Assembly: GCF_012427845.1 (NCBI RefSeq)
Contig: NZ_CP038498.1
Coordinates: 2,914,001 to 2,978,000, forward strand
Direction: 5' to 3'
Source of the DNA: Pectobacterium punjabense
GTDB taxonomy: Bacteria > Pseudomonadota > Gammaproteobacteria > Enterobacterales > Enterobacteriaceae
Length of the DNA stretch: 64,000 nt
Shown here piece after piece: positions 38,376-49,048 of this stretch; the stretch's first letter is position 1; the number at the start of each line of letters is the position of its first letter. A program made the translations under genes and the position numbers. The notes beneath the pieces were generated by a model. The model was not told the origin of the DNA. It saw only the letters and a program-made list of their open reading frames with translations, and searched no databases.

Positions 38376-39644
38376 TTAACGCATGCTAACTAACGTTTGC
38401 AGAATAGAATCCTGCGTTTTAATCGTCTGCGCGTTTGATTGATAATTACGTTGCGCAACGATCATGTTGACCAATTCTTGCCCCATATCAACGTTTGAAG
38501 CTTCCGTCGATTTACCGATGAGCCTGCCTAGATTCCCAGACCCCGCAGTACCGACAACCGCCTGACCAGAACTTATTGTTTCAGACCAGACGTTATCCCC
38601 ATTAGGCACTAAACCACCAGGGTTAGCAAAGCCCGCTAATACAATTTGGCCTAATGCTTGCTTCTGGCCATTGTTGTAGCTGCCTTCAATGGTACCATCC
38701 CCTTGGATGGCAAATCCTGTCAGAGCACCTGGCGCGTAGCCGTTTTGAACGGGGCTTTTATAGCTATAATCCGTGTTCTGCTGCACACTACCAGTAAAAT
38801 CAAGTGTGAACGTACCCTGCGCCGCACCATTAGTCCCCGCGAGATTGACAGTAAGGGCTCCAGGCGTTGCACCATTAACAGGCGTCGGATTCTGGGAAAG
38901 TAATGCACCATTGGCACCAAACGTCAGCGTACCAACATCTTGATATGCTGGGGATGCCGCTGAAGCATCTCGTGCATAGGTTTTCCAGTTGTTATCGCTC
39001 ACCTTAACGAAGTACAGCGTAAAATTGTGCTTATTTCCTTGACTGTCATAAGTCGTCAACGACGTTGAATTGTTAAAGGTACCTTCTTGCCCCTCTGTGC
39101 TTAATACCGGAGGTGTAGCTGTAGGGTTTGCGGCAACCCAAGGCTTGGCTGGTACAGCGTCAGATGATTTCAAGCTGGCAATCAGAGATGCGGCAGTCGT
39201 CGCACTCGCAAACATATCGCCATCAGGAATGGTTAGTGGCTGTGGGTCGCCCCCAGTTTGGATAACTGGCGGAGCTCCGATAGCGGGATAACCCGTCAAT
39301 TGCATACCTTGAGCATTGACGATATTACGCCCGTTCAGCATAAACTGACCATTGCGGCTATAATAAGTGGCACCATTGGTATCTTGCATGCGGTAAAAGC
39401 CGGCACCGTTACTAATCGCAACATCCAAGTCTCGAGAAGACGAAGTGATCGTGCCATTAGAGAAATCCTGCAGTACGGCTGCAACTTGCACACCCATACC
39501 GACTTGTGACCCTGCAAACATATCACCAAATGTCACATTACTAGATTTAAAACCCACTGTTGCAGAGTTAGCAATGTTATTACCAATAACATCCAGGTTC
39601 TGAGATGCTGCATTTATGCCACTGATTGCCTGAGAAAAACTCAT
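38376..39644 (-). CDS. flgE: Hook protein FlgE
   Basis: A 422-residue hook subunit (E. coli 402). The N-terminal MSFSQAISGINAASQNLDVI and IGNNIANSATVGFKSS motif and the C-terminal ELVNMIVAQRNYQSNAQTI helix are present. The surface-exposed middle part is slightly longer than usual. Assembly requires the FlgD cap, and length is set by FliK. Confidence 0.98.
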   Translation of the reverse strand: MSFSQAISGINAASQNLDVIGNNIANSATVGFKSSNVTFGDMFAGSQVGMGVQVAAVLQDFSNGTITSSSRDLDVAISNGAGFYRMQDTNGATYYSRNGQFMLNGRNIVNAQGMQLTGYPAIGAPPVIQTGGDPQPLTIPDGDMFASATTAASLIASLKSSDAVPAKPWVAANPTATPPVLSTEGQEGTFNNSTSLTTYDSQGNKHNFTLYFVKVSDNNWKTYARDASAASPAYQDVGTLTFGANGALLSQNPTPVNGATPGALTVNLAGTNGAAQGTFTLDFTGSVQQNTDYSYKSPVQNGYAPGALTGFAIQGDGTIEGSYNNGQKQALGQIVLAGFANPGGLVPNGDNVWSETISSGQAVVGTAGSGNLGRLIGKSTEASNVDMGQELVNMIVAQRNYQSNAQTIKTQDSILQTLVSMR

Positions 39645-39718
39645 GTTGCTCTCCAGATAAATTGATTAATCATATTCCAGATTATGGGTACCACTGGAAT
39701 ACTATGAAATTTATGCCG

Positions 39719-40393
39719 TTACAGAATTTGCCTGACATCGTCCATGGTGGCTCTGCCGCGCAGCCCTAAATCCAGCAATGCACCGCTATCGCCACGAACA
39801 ACACTATTCACAACCGCATAGCTCAATGGCTGAACAACCTGCTGCGCACCACCAGTGCTGGCAGCAACCGTAAAGGTATAAGCACCATCAGGCGCAACAG
39901 AGCCATCAGAAAGCTTACTATCCCAGTTGAATGAGTGAACTCCCGCAGAAAGCGTCCCCAGTTCGATCGTACGAACCGCTTTACCCGTCGCATCATTGAC
40001 GGTGACGGTGACAACTTCCGCTGTTTTTTCCAGTTCAACACCAAAAGGAGTGCTGGTTTCTTTACCAACGAGGATTTCTTTTCCTGGAACCATGACACTG
40101 CGACCAATCAGCGTTGTTGCTTGCATGGATTGGTTGTTATTGATCTGGCCGGAGATAGAACCCAGAGTGGTGTTCAATTTCTCAATACCGCTGACCGTAT
40201 TGAGCTGAGCAAGCTGGCTTACAAGCTGGTCGTTGCTCATCGGATTCGTCGGATCCTGATTCTTCAACTGCGCAACAAGAAGTGTTAAAAACTGATTCTG
40301 GAGGTCAGCGCTGCTATTCTTCTCTACCGCCGTTGTCGACGATGAACTCTGTGTTTTAGCTGCCGAGGAAGTATCATTAGTTGTGATAGACAT
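39719..40393 (-). CDS. flgD: Hook cap protein FlgD
   Basis: A 224-residue hook-assembly scaffold. The segment LQNQFLTLLVAQLKNQDPTN is diagnostic. FlgD Ig-like and Tudor-like parts follow (VRTIELGTLSAGVHSFNWD). Close to E. coli length (231). 74 bases before flgE; it follows flgC by 15 bases. Confidence 0.97.
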   Translation of the reverse strand: MSITTNDTSSAAKTQSSSSTTAVEKNSSADLQNQFLTLLVAQLKNQDPTNPMSNDQLVSQLAQLNTVSGIEKLNTTLGSISGQINNNQSMQATTLIGRSVMVPGKEILVGKETSTPFGVELEKTAEVVTVTVNDATGKAVRTIELGTLSAGVHSFNWDSKLSDGSVAPDGAYTFTVAASTGGAQQVVQPLSYAVVNSVVRGDSGALLDLGLRGRATMDDVRQIL

Positions 40394-40408
40394 TATTTCG
40401 TCTCCCGA

Positions 40409-40813
40409 TTATTGCCCGATCGTTAACGTCTTCAGCATCATCGACTTGGTCGTATTTAAGACTTCGACGTTTGCCTGATAACTACGCGATGCAGAAATGG
40501 TGTTCACCATTTCTGCCACTGGGTCAACATTCGGCATGCGGACGTATCCCTGTCCATCAGCCAGCGGGTTGCCCGGTTCGTAAACCAGACGAGCAGGCGA
40601 TGGGTCTTCGATAACATTAGCAACGCGCACGCCGCCAGTTGACTGCCCCGGGGCTGCATTCACTTCGAATACAACCTGTTTGGCACGATAAGGTTCGCCA
40701 TCAGGTCCCGTTACGCTGTCTGCGTTAGCCAGATTACTGGCACTCACATTCAGACGCTGTGATTGCGCAGACAGTGCTGAGCCTGAAATTTCGAATATAT
40801 TTAATAACGACAT
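40409..40813 (-). CDS. flgC: Proximal rod protein FlgC
   Basis: A 134-residue rod protein, the same length as E. coli. It starts [20 protein letters not shown], with the [20 protein letters not shown] motif and a C-terminal [20 protein letters not shown] helix. 28 bases after flgB. Confidence 0.98.
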   Translation of the reverse strand: MSLLNIFEISGSALSAQSQRLNVSASNLANADSVTGPDGEPYRAKQVVFEVNAAPGQSTGGVRVANVIEDPSPARLVYEPGNPLADGQGYVRMPNVDPVAEMVNTISASRSYQANVEVLNTTKSMMLKTLTIGQ

Positions 40814-40841
40814 GAATCTTTACCTTCCCATCGCGCGATGA

Positions 40842-41258
40842 TCATGAACCTGACTGCAGGACCGACATCATGCCTTTAATCTGCCCACCCAGAACAGTCA
40901 GGCTGGTTTGATATTTCAGGCTATTGTCGGCAAAATTAGTGCGTTCCCGGTCCATATCGACTGTATTACCGTCTAATGCAGGCTGATCGGGTACGCGATA
41001 GAGCAAATCAAGCTCCGGCGGCTGAAAATTCTGTGCCGGTATATGCCGTACAGATGTCGTTTTCAGCGCGATACCCGTACCATTCACCCGCCCTTGCTCC
41101 ATCGTTTTACTGAGCTGGCTGGCAAAATCTATATCTCTGGCCTGATAGCCAGGTGTATCCGCATTAGCAATATTCGCGGCCAGAATTTCCTGCCGCTGGG
41201 CACGCAAGTTCAACGCTTCCTGCTGAAACCGCAATGAGGCGTTTAATTTATCAAGCAT
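40842..41258 (-). CDS. flgB: Proximal rod protein FlgB
   Basis: A 138-residue rod protein, first of flgBCDEFGHIJ. It starts [20 protein letters not shown], with [21 protein letters not shown] as the family hallmark. Its N-terminus lacks the leading helix of FlgC/F/G, as in other enterics. Divergent from flgA. Confidence 0.98.
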   Translation of the reverse strand: MLDKLNASLRFQQEALNLRAQRQEILAANIANADTPGYQARDIDFASQLSKTMEQGRVNGTGIALKTTSVRHIPAQNFQPPELDLLYRVPDQPALDGNTVDMDRERTNFADNSLKYQTSLTVLGGQIKGMMSVLQSGS

Positions 41259-41422
41259 GCTCCCTCCGCAAGTTAGAATTTGGAGTGGGTAGGATAATTC
41301 TCATTATGGCTATGCCATCGAACGAATAGGCACCAAATGCAGCGCTATTTATTGCCTTAACCTTATGCTGACATCGTTACACTTATGCCCGACACGATCG
41401 GAATCAGGAGAGCTGAACTGGA
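41259..41422. promoter_or_regulatory. Divergent flgA/flgB control region
   Basis: A 164-base gap between divergent class 2 transcripts, where FlhD4C2 sites are expected from E. coli. No site was placed by eye. A ribosome site, AGGAGAG, lies 18 bases before the flgA start codon. Confidence 0.45.
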
Positions 41423-42091
41423 ATGAAAACAATATATTATTATCTCTGCCTGGCAACGCCCTGTTTTTTCATCCTGTGTGCCCCAATCAATGCGAGCAAC
41501 CTTCCAGCACAGATCAATCAATTTTTTGCCTCGCGCTTTCAGGGAACCACCAATACCGTCAACGTTCTGATAAAGTCGCCAGAATCACAATGGCCACAGT
41601 GTGAAGCGCCCCAAATCACGCAGCCCGGAAATACAAAAATGTGGGGAAATGTAAGCCTGTCCGTACGTTGTGAGCAGCAGCGTCGCTTCATTCAAACCGA
41701 AGTCCAGGTGACAGGGAACTATGTCACCAGTTCGCGACCTATAAATCGTGGGACAACGCTGACGGAAAAAGATATTGGTTTGACAAAAGGCAGGCTCGAT
41801 TTATTACCACTGCGCCCTATACTGACGTTACAAGGCGCGCAGGGTGCGGTTCTTTTACGCGATTTAACACCCGGTCAGGTTATTACTGCCTCCATGATCA
41901 GACGCGCCTGGGTGGTAAAGGCAGGCCAGTCGGTGCAAATTATCGCCCAAGGTGACGGTTTCACAATCAATGGCGAAGGGAAAGCCATGAACAACGCGGC
42001 TGCTGGGCAGGCAGTTAGGGTCAGAACGGCAAATGGACAAATAATCAGCGGCATTACGAACGAAGATGGGATTATTCTGATCTCACAGTAA
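41423..42091 (+). CDS. flgA: P-ring chaperone FlgA
   Basis: A 222-residue periplasmic protein with a signal peptide (YYYLCLATPCFFILCAPINA). The C-terminal SAF domain is seen as INRGTTLTEKDIGLTKGRL and LTPGQVITASMIRRAW, followed by VKAGQSVQIIAQGDGF. It assists FlgI polymerisation. Length as in E. coli (219). Confidence 0.96.
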   Translation: MKTIYYYLCLATPCFFILCAPINASNLPAQINQFFASRFQGTTNTVNVLIKSPESQWPQCEAPQITQPGNTKMWGNVSLSVRCEQQRRFIQTEVQVTGNYVTSSRPINRGTTLTEKDIGLTKGRLDLLPLRPILTLQGAQGAVLLRDLTPGQVITASMIRRAWVVKAGQSVQIIAQGDGFTINGEGKAMNNAAAGQAVRVRTANGQIISGITNEDGIILISQ

Positions 42092-42096
42092 TTAAT

Positions 42097-42123
42097 TAAA
42101 GATTTACTCAGGTTTGCCGATGA
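42097..42123 (+). promoter_or_regulatory. Sigma-28 promoter of flgMN
   Basis: TAAA, 15 bases, then GCCGATGA, just after the flgA stop and 110 bases before flgM. Confidence 0.8.
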
Positions 42124-42233
42124 TAGTTACTAGAGTCATTGCTGACGACGTTTTAAAATTGAATGCCAATGTAGTGAACATTTCGTAACACGTTGGTGAC
42201 TAACTATTTATCCTCAAATCAGAGGGATGTATT

Positions 42234-42530
42234 ATGAGTATTGATCGCACACAATCACTGAAGCCGGTCAGTCAAGTGCAACAACGCGAATCTGGCGACA
42301 TCGTTAAAACCAAGCGTAAACAGGCTGAAACTCAGTCTGAAGTCAGCGCAACACAGGTAAAGCTGAGCGATGCGCAGGCAAAATTGATGCAGCCTGGTAC
42401 GCAGGATATAGACATGGCTCGCGTTGAAACTTTGAAACAGGCAATTCGTGATGGCTCACTCAAAATTGATACCGGAAGAATTGCTGATGCGTTACTTAAA
42501 GAAACGCGAGATTTTTTAGCAGGTAATTAA
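42234..42530 (+). CDS. flgM: Anti-sigma-28 factor FlgM
   Basis: A 98-residue protein, disordered at its N-terminus ([17 protein letters not shown]). The C-terminal FliA-binding helices are seen as [20 protein letters not shown] and [13 protein letters not shown]. It is secreted through the finished hook, which frees FliA. Second promoter from flgA is also expected. Six bases before flgN. Confidence 0.97.
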   Translation: MSIDRTQSLKPVSQVQQRESGDIVKTKRKQAETQSEVSATQVKLSDAQAKLMQPGTQDIDMARVETLKQAIRDGSLKIDTGRIADALLKETRDFLAGN

Positions 42531-42535
42531 CACGT

Positions 42536-42973
42536 ATGGAAAATCTACAATCGATCTTGGAGCAACTGCTCAACAACCTACGTGAACTTGATGTAGTTAT
42601 GGCTGAGGAGCAAACGTTACTTTGCGCTGGTCATATTAATAGCATTGCTCTGCAACAGGTAACAGAGAAGAAGACATCGTTGCTGGCGACTATGCAGCAT
42701 TTGGAAGTTCGACGCCATGCAACAGAATCGACACTTAAGCTACAGGCACCTTATGACGGTGTTGAAAAACTATCTGATTACTGGCAGCAAGTGCAGGAAT
42801 TAACCAGACGCTTAAATGATCAGAATAAGCATAATGGCCTTCTGCTTAACCGCCATATTGCCTATACCAATGAAGCCATCAATATACTGAAGCCTCGCCA
42901 CGGTCAAGGGCTGTATGGTCCTGATGGTCAGTCGAAAGGTGTTATAGTAGGTGGTAGGAAAATCACATTCTAA
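42536..42973 (+). CDS. flgN: FlgK/FlgL chaperone FlgN
   Basis: A 145-residue helical protein that delivers FlgK and FlgL to the export gate. The start MENLQSILEQLLNNLRELDVVM and the C-terminal LYGPDGQSK segment are typical. Slightly longer than E. coli (138). A perfect 10-bp hairpin (AAGTCTCTGC/GCAGAGACTT, 42973-42998) overlaps its stop; it lacks a strong U-run. Confidence 0.95.
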   Translation: MENLQSILEQLLNNLRELDVVMAEEQTLLCAGHINSIALQQVTEKKTSLLATMQHLEVRRHATESTLKLQAPYDGVEKLSDYWQQVQELTRRLNDQNKHNGLLLNRHIAYTNEAINILKPRHGQGLYGPDGQSKGVIVGGRKITF

Positions 42974-42998
42974 AGTCTCTGCGTTTCAGCAGAGACTT
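42973..42998 (+). terminator. Hairpin at the end of flgMN
   Basis: AAGTCTCTGC-GTTTCA-GCAGAGACTT forms a 10-bp stem followed by TCTCATTGT. It acts probably as a weak terminator between the convergent flgN and flhE. Confidence 0.5.
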
Positions 42999-43031
42999 CT
43001 CATTGTCTAAGACAGCTCTTACTTAAAACCA

Positions 43032-43451
43032 CTATTTGTAGTTGACCGCAATATCGATCGTACGGACGATGAACGTCTGCTTAATGCGCCCTTTTCCTTC
43101 AATGTAGTATACAAAACGAAACTCATTGTTAGCCGCTAATCCATCAAATGCCTGAGTTTGCCCGTCACCGCTTCCATTTAAGTCAACACAACGCTGCGGT
43201 GATTGCGAACAAAGCTTAACGACCAGCCCCATAGGTATCACTGAATCAATCGCATATCGCCAATATATTGTCGTAATGGTTTCATTCGGCTTAACCATGG
43301 TATTAGGGACAAAGGCCGATGTCGTAATCATTTCACCACGGTAATCAAGTTTTATCCCAGGCTGACTTCCGTTCCAACTACCCGGCGTTGCGATAGCGCC
43401 AAGCGGAAAAACCATCATTGCTGCGACCAGAGAACGTATCAACCTTCTCAT
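43032..43451 (-). CDS. flhE: Flagellar protein FlhE
   Basis: A 139-residue periplasmic protein with a signal peptide (residues about 1-22, ending AIATPG). It contains GSWNGSQPGIKLDYRGE. In Salmonella FlhE is thought to plug the export channel and limit proton leak. The ATG overlaps the flhA stop. Last gene of flhBAE. Confidence 0.93.
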   Translation of the reverse strand: MRRLIRSLVAAMMVFPLGAIATPGSWNGSQPGIKLDYRGEMITTSAFVPNTMVKPNETITTIYWRYAIDSVIPMGLVVKLCSQSPQRCVDLNGSGDGQTQAFDGLAANNEFRFVYYIEGKGRIKQTFIVRTIDIAVNYK

Positions 43452-45532
43452 TGTTGAGCTTCCCCTATAACTGATGTCATGCGGATTTGGCGATGATCGC
43501 TAATTTCCAAATTAGAAAGTACAGCCATGTTTGGCAGACTACGGTGCAAGAATCGGGCAAGTAAAGCACGCAAAGCATGGTTCACAAGCAGCACAGGTGG
43601 AGCACCCAACATTTCCTGTCGTTGTAGCGCTTGTTTCGCCTGCTCGAGTAGGCGATCGGCAAGCCCCGGTTCGAGACCTCCCCCCCCCTGGAGGGCCTGT
43701 AGTAAAAGGCGTTCCAACGACCCTTCCAGCCCAATAACCTGAAGTTCGCTGTCTCCCGGGAACCACTGCTGAGTGATAGCACGCCCTAATGCAACCCTGA
43801 CAACCGTGGTCAATTCATAGGGATCTGGTTGCACAGGCGCATGCTCAGCCAATGTCTCCATGATAGTTCGCATATCCCTAATCGAAACCCGCTCGCTGAG
43901 CAGATTTTGCAAAACTTTATGCAATGTGGTTAGCGTCACAACGCCTGGAATAAAATCTTCTGTCAGTTTTGGCATTTCCTGCGCCACACGATCCATCAAC
44001 TGCTGAGCTTCTTGTCGACCAAACAGCTCGCTAGCATGTAATGCAATTAAGTGGTTCAAGTGTGTTGCCACCACCGTACTGGCCTCTACAACCGTGAACC
44101 CTTGAGCCTGAGCCTGATCTTTCAGAGCATTATCAATCCAGACTGCTGGTAGCCCAAACGCGGGGTCCTGTGTGATATCTCCAGATAAAGAGCCAACCGC
44201 ATTCCCTGGATTTATTGCCATCCACCGACCAGGATGAGCCTCACCGCTCCCCACTTCAACACCTTTCATTAATATGCGGTAGCTGGCAGGTTGGAGCTCC
44301 AGGTTATCCCTAATATGAACCACTGGAGGTAAGTATCCCATTTCCTGAGCAAACTTCTTCCGGATACTACGAATTCTGCCCAATAGTTCTCCATCTTGCT
44401 GCGCGTCAACCATTGGGATCAAACGATAACCCACTTCCATACCTAGCGGATCTTCAAGCTGTACATCAGACCAACTAGCTTCAACAACCTGATGCTTCTC
44501 CATTGATGCAGGCATGGGCTGCATAGCAGGTTCTTTTGTCTGTTCCCCGCGCATCCACCAAGCAAGCCCCAACAAAGATGCGGTGAATAATAAAAAGACA
44601 AAATTAGGCATTCCAGGAACCAGCCCAATAAGCCCAATCACTGCCGCACTCAGCACCATAACCCGCGGATTATTGAATAATTGAGTGACCATCTGCTGGC
44701 CAACATCCTGATCGGTACTCACACGAGTAACAATAACACCCGCAGCAGTAGAAATAATCAGAGCAGGGATCTGAGCAACCAAGCCATCACCGATAGTCAG
44801 CAACGTATAGCTTTCCGCCGCCTGCCCTACTGGCATGCCGTGCTGCGCAACACCAACGATCAATCCACCAATGACGTTGATGACCATGATAATCAGCCCA
44901 GCGACAGCATCACCACGCACGAACTTACTGGCACCATCCATGGAACCATAAAAGTCTGACTCCTGTGTTACCTCTGCACGGCGCTTTTTCGCTTCTTCCT
45001 CACCAATTATCCCAGCGTTAAGATCGGCATCGATCGCCATCTGCTTACCTGGCATGCCATCCAATACAAAACGGGCACCAACTTCGGCAATGCGGCCGGC
45101 ACCTTTGGTAATAACCATGAAGTTGATTAAAACGAGAATGATAAATACCACAATACCAATGGCAAAATTCCCACCTACAAGGAAGTGTCCAAATGCTTCG
45201 ACAACCTTCCCTGCTGCGGCAGTCCCCGTGTGCCCTTCCAGCAAAATAATACGAGTAGAGGCGACGTTAAGTGACAAGCGCAGTAATGTAGAAAACAGCA
45301 GGATTGTAGGGAATGCAGCGAACTCCAGCGTCCGTTGCGTAAACATCGCCACCAGCAAGACCATGATTGATAGTGCGATATTAAAGGTAAATAGCAGATC
45401 CAGAATGAATGGTGGCAGCGGCAATACCATCATGGAAAGTATCAGCAGGATCAGTATAGGTCCGGCTAATATTTGCCATTGGGTACCTTTCATATTACTC
45501 GGTAAACGAAGCAAAGAGGCCAAATTAGCCAT
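43448..45532 (-). CDS. flhA: Flagellar export gate protein FlhA
   Basis: A 694-residue export gate (E. coli 692). About eight membrane spans occupy residues 1-320. The FHIPEP signature AEVGARFVLDGMPGKQMAID lies near residue 150. The cytoplasmic domain (about 330-694) docks chaperone-substrate complexes. The ATG at 45532 gives the family start MANLASLLRLPSN and overlaps the flhB stop by eight bases. Confidence 0.98.
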   Translation of the reverse strand: MANLASLLRLPSNMKGTQWQILAGPILILLILSMMVLPLPPFILDLLFTFNIALSIMVLLVAMFTQRTLEFAAFPTILLFSTLLRLSLNVASTRIILLEGHTGTAAAGKVVEAFGHFLVGGNFAIGIVVFIILVLINFMVITKGAGRIAEVGARFVLDGMPGKQMAIDADLNAGIIGEEEAKKRRAEVTQESDFYGSMDGASKFVRGDAVAGLIIMVINVIGGLIVGVAQHGMPVGQAAESYTLLTIGDGLVAQIPALIISTAAGVIVTRVSTDQDVGQQMVTQLFNNPRVMVLSAAVIGLIGLVPGMPNFVFLLFTASLLGLAWWMRGEQTKEPAMQPMPASMEKHQVVEASWSDVQLEDPLGMEVGYRLIPMVDAQQDGELLGRIRSIRKKFAQEMGYLPPVVHIRDNLELQPASYRILMKGVEVGSGEAHPGRWMAINPGNAVGSLSGDITQDPAFGLPAVWIDNALKDQAQAQGFTVVEASTVVATHLNHLIALHASELFGRQEAQQLMDRVAQEMPKLTEDFIPGVVTLTTLHKVLQNLLSERVSIRDMRTIMETLAEHAPVQPDPYELTTVVRVALGRAITQQWFPGDSELQVIGLEGSLERLLLQALQGGGGLEPGLADRLLEQAKQALQRQEMLGAPPVLLVNHALRALLARFLHRSLPNMAVLSNLEISDHRQIRMTSVIGEAQQ

Positions 45533-46676
45533 CAGTAGTATTCTCTTTAGCAAAATCCAGTGCATCGGGCACCGGTAGATGTTTCGGTTTTCTAGGAATT
45601 AATCCACCTTCGCGCTTCCAGCGTTTCAGTTGATAAACCCAAGCTAAGACTTCTGCAACGGCAGCATACAAGGCAGCAGGTATATGCTCTCCAACCTCTG
45701 AATGACGAAATAACGCTCGCGCCAACGGCGGCGCTTCTAAAATAGGAACGCGATGCTCAGTTCCCAGTTCACGAATACGTAAAGCGACTTCACCAGCCCC
45801 TTTAGCCAACACTTTCGGCGCATTCATTTTTTTATCATCATATCGTAATGCCACCGCATAATGCGTCGGGTTAGTGACTATCACATCCGCCTTAGGAACA
45901 TCCGCCATCATCCTACGTTGGGCAATTGCCCTTTGTTGCTGACGAATACGACCTTTAACATGAGGATCGCCTTCGTTCTGCTTATGCTCGTCACGAATTT
46001 CCTGCTTCGTCATCCGTAATTTTTTGATATGACTCCAGATTTGCCAGAATACATCAAATGCAACCATGGGGATAAGGCCCATGATGATGAGAAAGCCACA
46101 CATTACGGCCAATTCCAATGCATCACCTAACGCTGCAATCGGCGCTTCGGATACCAAATGCAGTATTTTCGGCCAGTTATGAATCAGGAACAAGGTACTA
46201 ATGATCCCGACCATGACCGATTTTAATATCGCCTTGAAAAGTTCAGCCAATGACTGGGCAGAAAACAAACGTTTTAAACCAGAAATAGGATCTAGTTTTT
46301 TGAAATCAACTTTTAATGACTTCGTGCTAAATAACAGTCCCCCTAGCAGCATCGGAGCAGACAACGCCACCAACACAGCCCCTAGCATAATCGGTATCAA
46401 TGCAAAGGCAGCCTGGTGCAATAATGAACCGACATGGCGTAGCATTTGGGTATCATCGCTAATCGTTGCATAATCAAAATTTAGTGACTGCGCGACAATT
46501 CTGGTCAGCCTGCCAGCCATCGCATCGCCTCCCATCCACAAAATAGCCAATCCTGCGACCATCATCAAAACGGAAGTCAACTCTCGAGAACGCGGAACTT
46601 GACCTTCTTCGCGCGCCTTCTCCTCCTTTTGGGGAGTGGGGGCTTCTGTTTTTTCCAGATCGCTATCTTCAGCCAC
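45525..46676 (-). CDS. flhB: Flagellar export switch protein FlhB
   Basis: A 383-residue membrane protein with four spans in residues about 30-210. The autocleavage site NPTH lies near residue 269 (DVIVTNPTHYAVAL). Cleavage with FliK switches export from hook to filament proteins. The start is GTG at 46676 with AGGAA seven bases upstream. First gene of flhBAE. Confidence 0.98.
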   Translation of the reverse strand: MAEDSDLEKTEAPTPQKEEKAREEGQVPRSRELTSVLMMVAGLAILWMGGDAMAGRLTRIVAQSLNFDYATISDDTQMLRHVGSLLHQAAFALIPIMLGAVLVALSAPMLLGGLLFSTKSLKVDFKKLDPISGLKRLFSAQSLAELFKAILKSVMVGIISTLFLIHNWPKILHLVSEAPIAALGDALELAVMCGFLIIMGLIPMVAFDVFWQIWSHIKKLRMTKQEIRDEHKQNEGDPHVKGRIRQQQRAIAQRRMMADVPKADVIVTNPTHYAVALRYDDKKMNAPKVLAKGAGEVALRIRELGTEHRVPILEAPPLARALFRHSEVGEHIPAALYAAVAEVLAWVYQLKRWKREGGLIPRKPKHLPVPDALDFAKENTTDG

Positions 46677-46819
46677 GGCGATGTTCCTGTTACGACTTCC
46701 GGGATAGGAATTTGCTGCCTAGCATGACAAATACAGAAAAATTTTATGGCTGGAACAACGAGAAAAACCAACGCTTCTTTAACGCATAGTGAAAAGGAAA
46801 GGGGAAATCAAGAGTAGCT

Positions 46820-46847
46820 ATTTATGGCCATAAATCTGGCCATAAAT
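46820..46847. repeat. Hairpin upstream of flhB
   Basis: ATTTATGGCC and GGCCATAAAT are perfect 10-base inverted repeats with eight bases between. They lie in the 237-base gap between cheZ and flhB, 144 bases before flhB. They could be an RNA hairpin or a dimeric regulator site. Confidence 0.55.
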
Positions 46848-46871
46848 AACCGGAACAGCGGCACTCTAGCC

Positions 46872-46900
46872 TTTTAAAAAAGGAAATGATTCCTTTTCTT
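46872..46900 (-). terminator. cheZ terminator
   Basis: On the minus strand AAAAGGAA-TCAT-TTCCTTTTTT forms a stem ending in a T-run, about 20 bases after the cheZ stop. AT-rich and of moderate strength. Confidence 0.55.
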
Positions 46901-46913
46901 AAAGCAAGGCTCA

Positions 46914-47558
46914 TTAGAACCCAAGACTATCCAGAAGATCATCAACCTGATCCTGATTGGCTACAATACCTGCCGCACCTTTGTCCAATTGTGGTCCATT
47001 CAGAAGACCATCATTAGCACGCTTAGGCGCATCTGGTTTTTCTGGGATATTTTCCAGCAATACCATCAGCAATTGTTTTTCGATCTCCTGAACAACATCC
47101 ATCATTCGCTTGATGACCTGGCCAGTAAGGTCCTGGAAATCTTGCGCCATCATAATTTCCAACAGCTGGGCGTTGGTAAATGAGGTATGTTGTGGCACAT
47201 CTTCAAGATAGCTACGCGTATCCGTCACTAATTCGCGCGCATCCGCGAGTTCGATTGGATTTTCAAACCATTCATCCCAACGAACCTTCAGAGATTTTGC
47301 GCCTGATTCTAGCTGGTTCTGACGTGGTTGCGCAGCTTCTACACAGTTCAGTGCTCGCTCCGCCGCTTGCGCGGTCATCTGGACAACATAGTCAAGACGA
47401 TCGCGGGCATCAGGAATGGCCTCTGCTGCTTCTGCTATCGCATTATCCAGACCCAGCTCTTTCAAACTGTCACGCAGCATACGAGTCAATTGGCCAATGC
47501 GCGAAATGATCTCGGTTGCTGAAGCTGTGTCGTTAACTGACGGCATATGTGGCGTCAT
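46914..47558 (-). CDS. cheZ: CheY-P phosphatase CheZ
   Basis: A 214-residue helical dimer. The active-site Gln is in [16 protein letters not shown], and the C-terminal CheY-binding peptide is [10 protein letters not shown]. Same length as E. coli. Nine bases after cheY, last gene of cheRBYZ. Confidence 0.98.
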   Translation of the reverse strand: MTPHMPSVNDTASATEIISRIGQLTRMLRDSLKELGLDNAIAEAAEAIPDARDRLDYVVQMTAQAAERALNCVEAAQPRQNQLESGAKSLKVRWDEWFENPIELADARELVTDTRSYLEDVPQHTSFTNAQLLEIMMAQDFQDLTGQVIKRMMDVVQEIEKQLLMVLLENIPEKPDAPKRANDGLLNGPQLDKGAAGIVANQDQVDDLLDSLGF

Positions 47559-47567
47559 AAGATCCCC

Positions 47568-47981
<414 letters not shown>

Positions 47982-47995
47982 TCACCGAGAGCTGC

Positions 47996-49048
47996 TTATA
48001 TACGTAATGCCTGTCCGGCAGAGATTTGTGCCAACATTCGCTGGCTCACCTGGTGCAAATCCACCACTTCATCGACACCACCCATCGCAATCGCTTCGCG
48101 TGGCATCCCGAAAACCACACAACTTGCTTCATTTTGGGCCAGCGTATAAGCACCAGCCTGATGGAGTTCCAGCATGCCTGCTGCCCCATCATTCCCCATT
48201 CCAGTAAGGATTACCCCTACAGCATTTCGCCCGGCATATTGCGCAACCGAACGGAATAACACATCAACTGATGGACGATGCCGATTAACTGGAGGCCCAT
48301 CATTTAAACGTACTTGATAATTTGCCCCACTACGAGCCAATTCAAGATGGCGGGCTCCTGGAGCAATGTATGCATGGCCAGGAAGCACACGTTCCCCGTC
48401 TTCAGCTTCTTTCACCGTAATCTGGCATAGCTTGTTTAAACGCTCGGCAAAAGACTTCGTAAAACCAGGGGGCATATGTTGTGTAATCAATAGCGCAGGG
48501 CTTGTTGGTGGCAGAGGCTGTAATACATGCCGTATCGCTTCTGTTCCCCCCGTGGATGCGCCAATCGCGATCAGCTTCTCACTACTGAGCAGTGGCATGT
48601 GCTGAATAATTTTCGTCGGCTCTGCTACTGTGCTACGTTGCGGCAGACGCGCTTTCGCTGCCATACGAATTTTTTCCGCAATCAGTTCGCTGTATGCAAG
48701 CATCCCTTCGCGGATACCCAGTTGCGGTTTGGTGACGAAATCAATAGCGCCAAGTTCCAATGCGCGAAGCGTAATTTCTGAACCCTTCCCCGTCAGCGAC
48801 GACACCATTACAACAGGCATCGGGCGCAGACGCATAAGTTTTTCAAGAAAATCCAGCCCATCCATGCGCGGCATTTCAACATCCAACGTTAATACTTGAG
48901 GATTAAATTTTTTAATCAAATCACGAGCAACTAATGGATCTGGCGCAGTTGCAACAACTTCCATGTCAGGATGGCTATTAATTATTTCAGTCATGATCTG
49001 GCGCATTAGGGCAGAATCATCAACGCATAATACTCTTATTTTGCTCAT
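47996..49048 (-). CDS. cheB: Chemoreceptor methylesterase/deamidase CheB
   Basis: A 350-residue protein. A receiver domain (phospho-Asp in [14 protein letters not shown] near residue 56) precedes the esterase. The catalytic Ser is in [13 protein letters not shown], His in [10 protein letters not shown] and Asp in [12 protein letters not shown]. It removes methyl groups from receptors when phosphorylated. The stop of cheR overlaps its start. Confidence 0.98.
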   Translation of the reverse strand: MSKIRVLCVDDSALMRQIMTEIINSHPDMEVVATAPDPLVARDLIKKFNPQVLTLDVEMPRMDGLDFLEKLMRLRPMPVVMVSSLTGKGSEITLRALELGAIDFVTKPQLGIREGMLAYSELIAEKIRMAAKARLPQRSTVAEPTKIIQHMPLLSSEKLIAIGASTGGTEAIRHVLQPLPPTSPALLITQHMPPGFTKSFAERLNKLCQITVKEAEDGERVLPGHAYIAPGARHLELARSGANYQVRLNDGPPVNRHRPSVDVLFRSVAQYAGRNAVGVILTGMGNDGAAGMLELHQAGAYTLAQNEASCVVFGMPREAIAMGGVDEVVDLHQVSQRMLAQISAGQALRI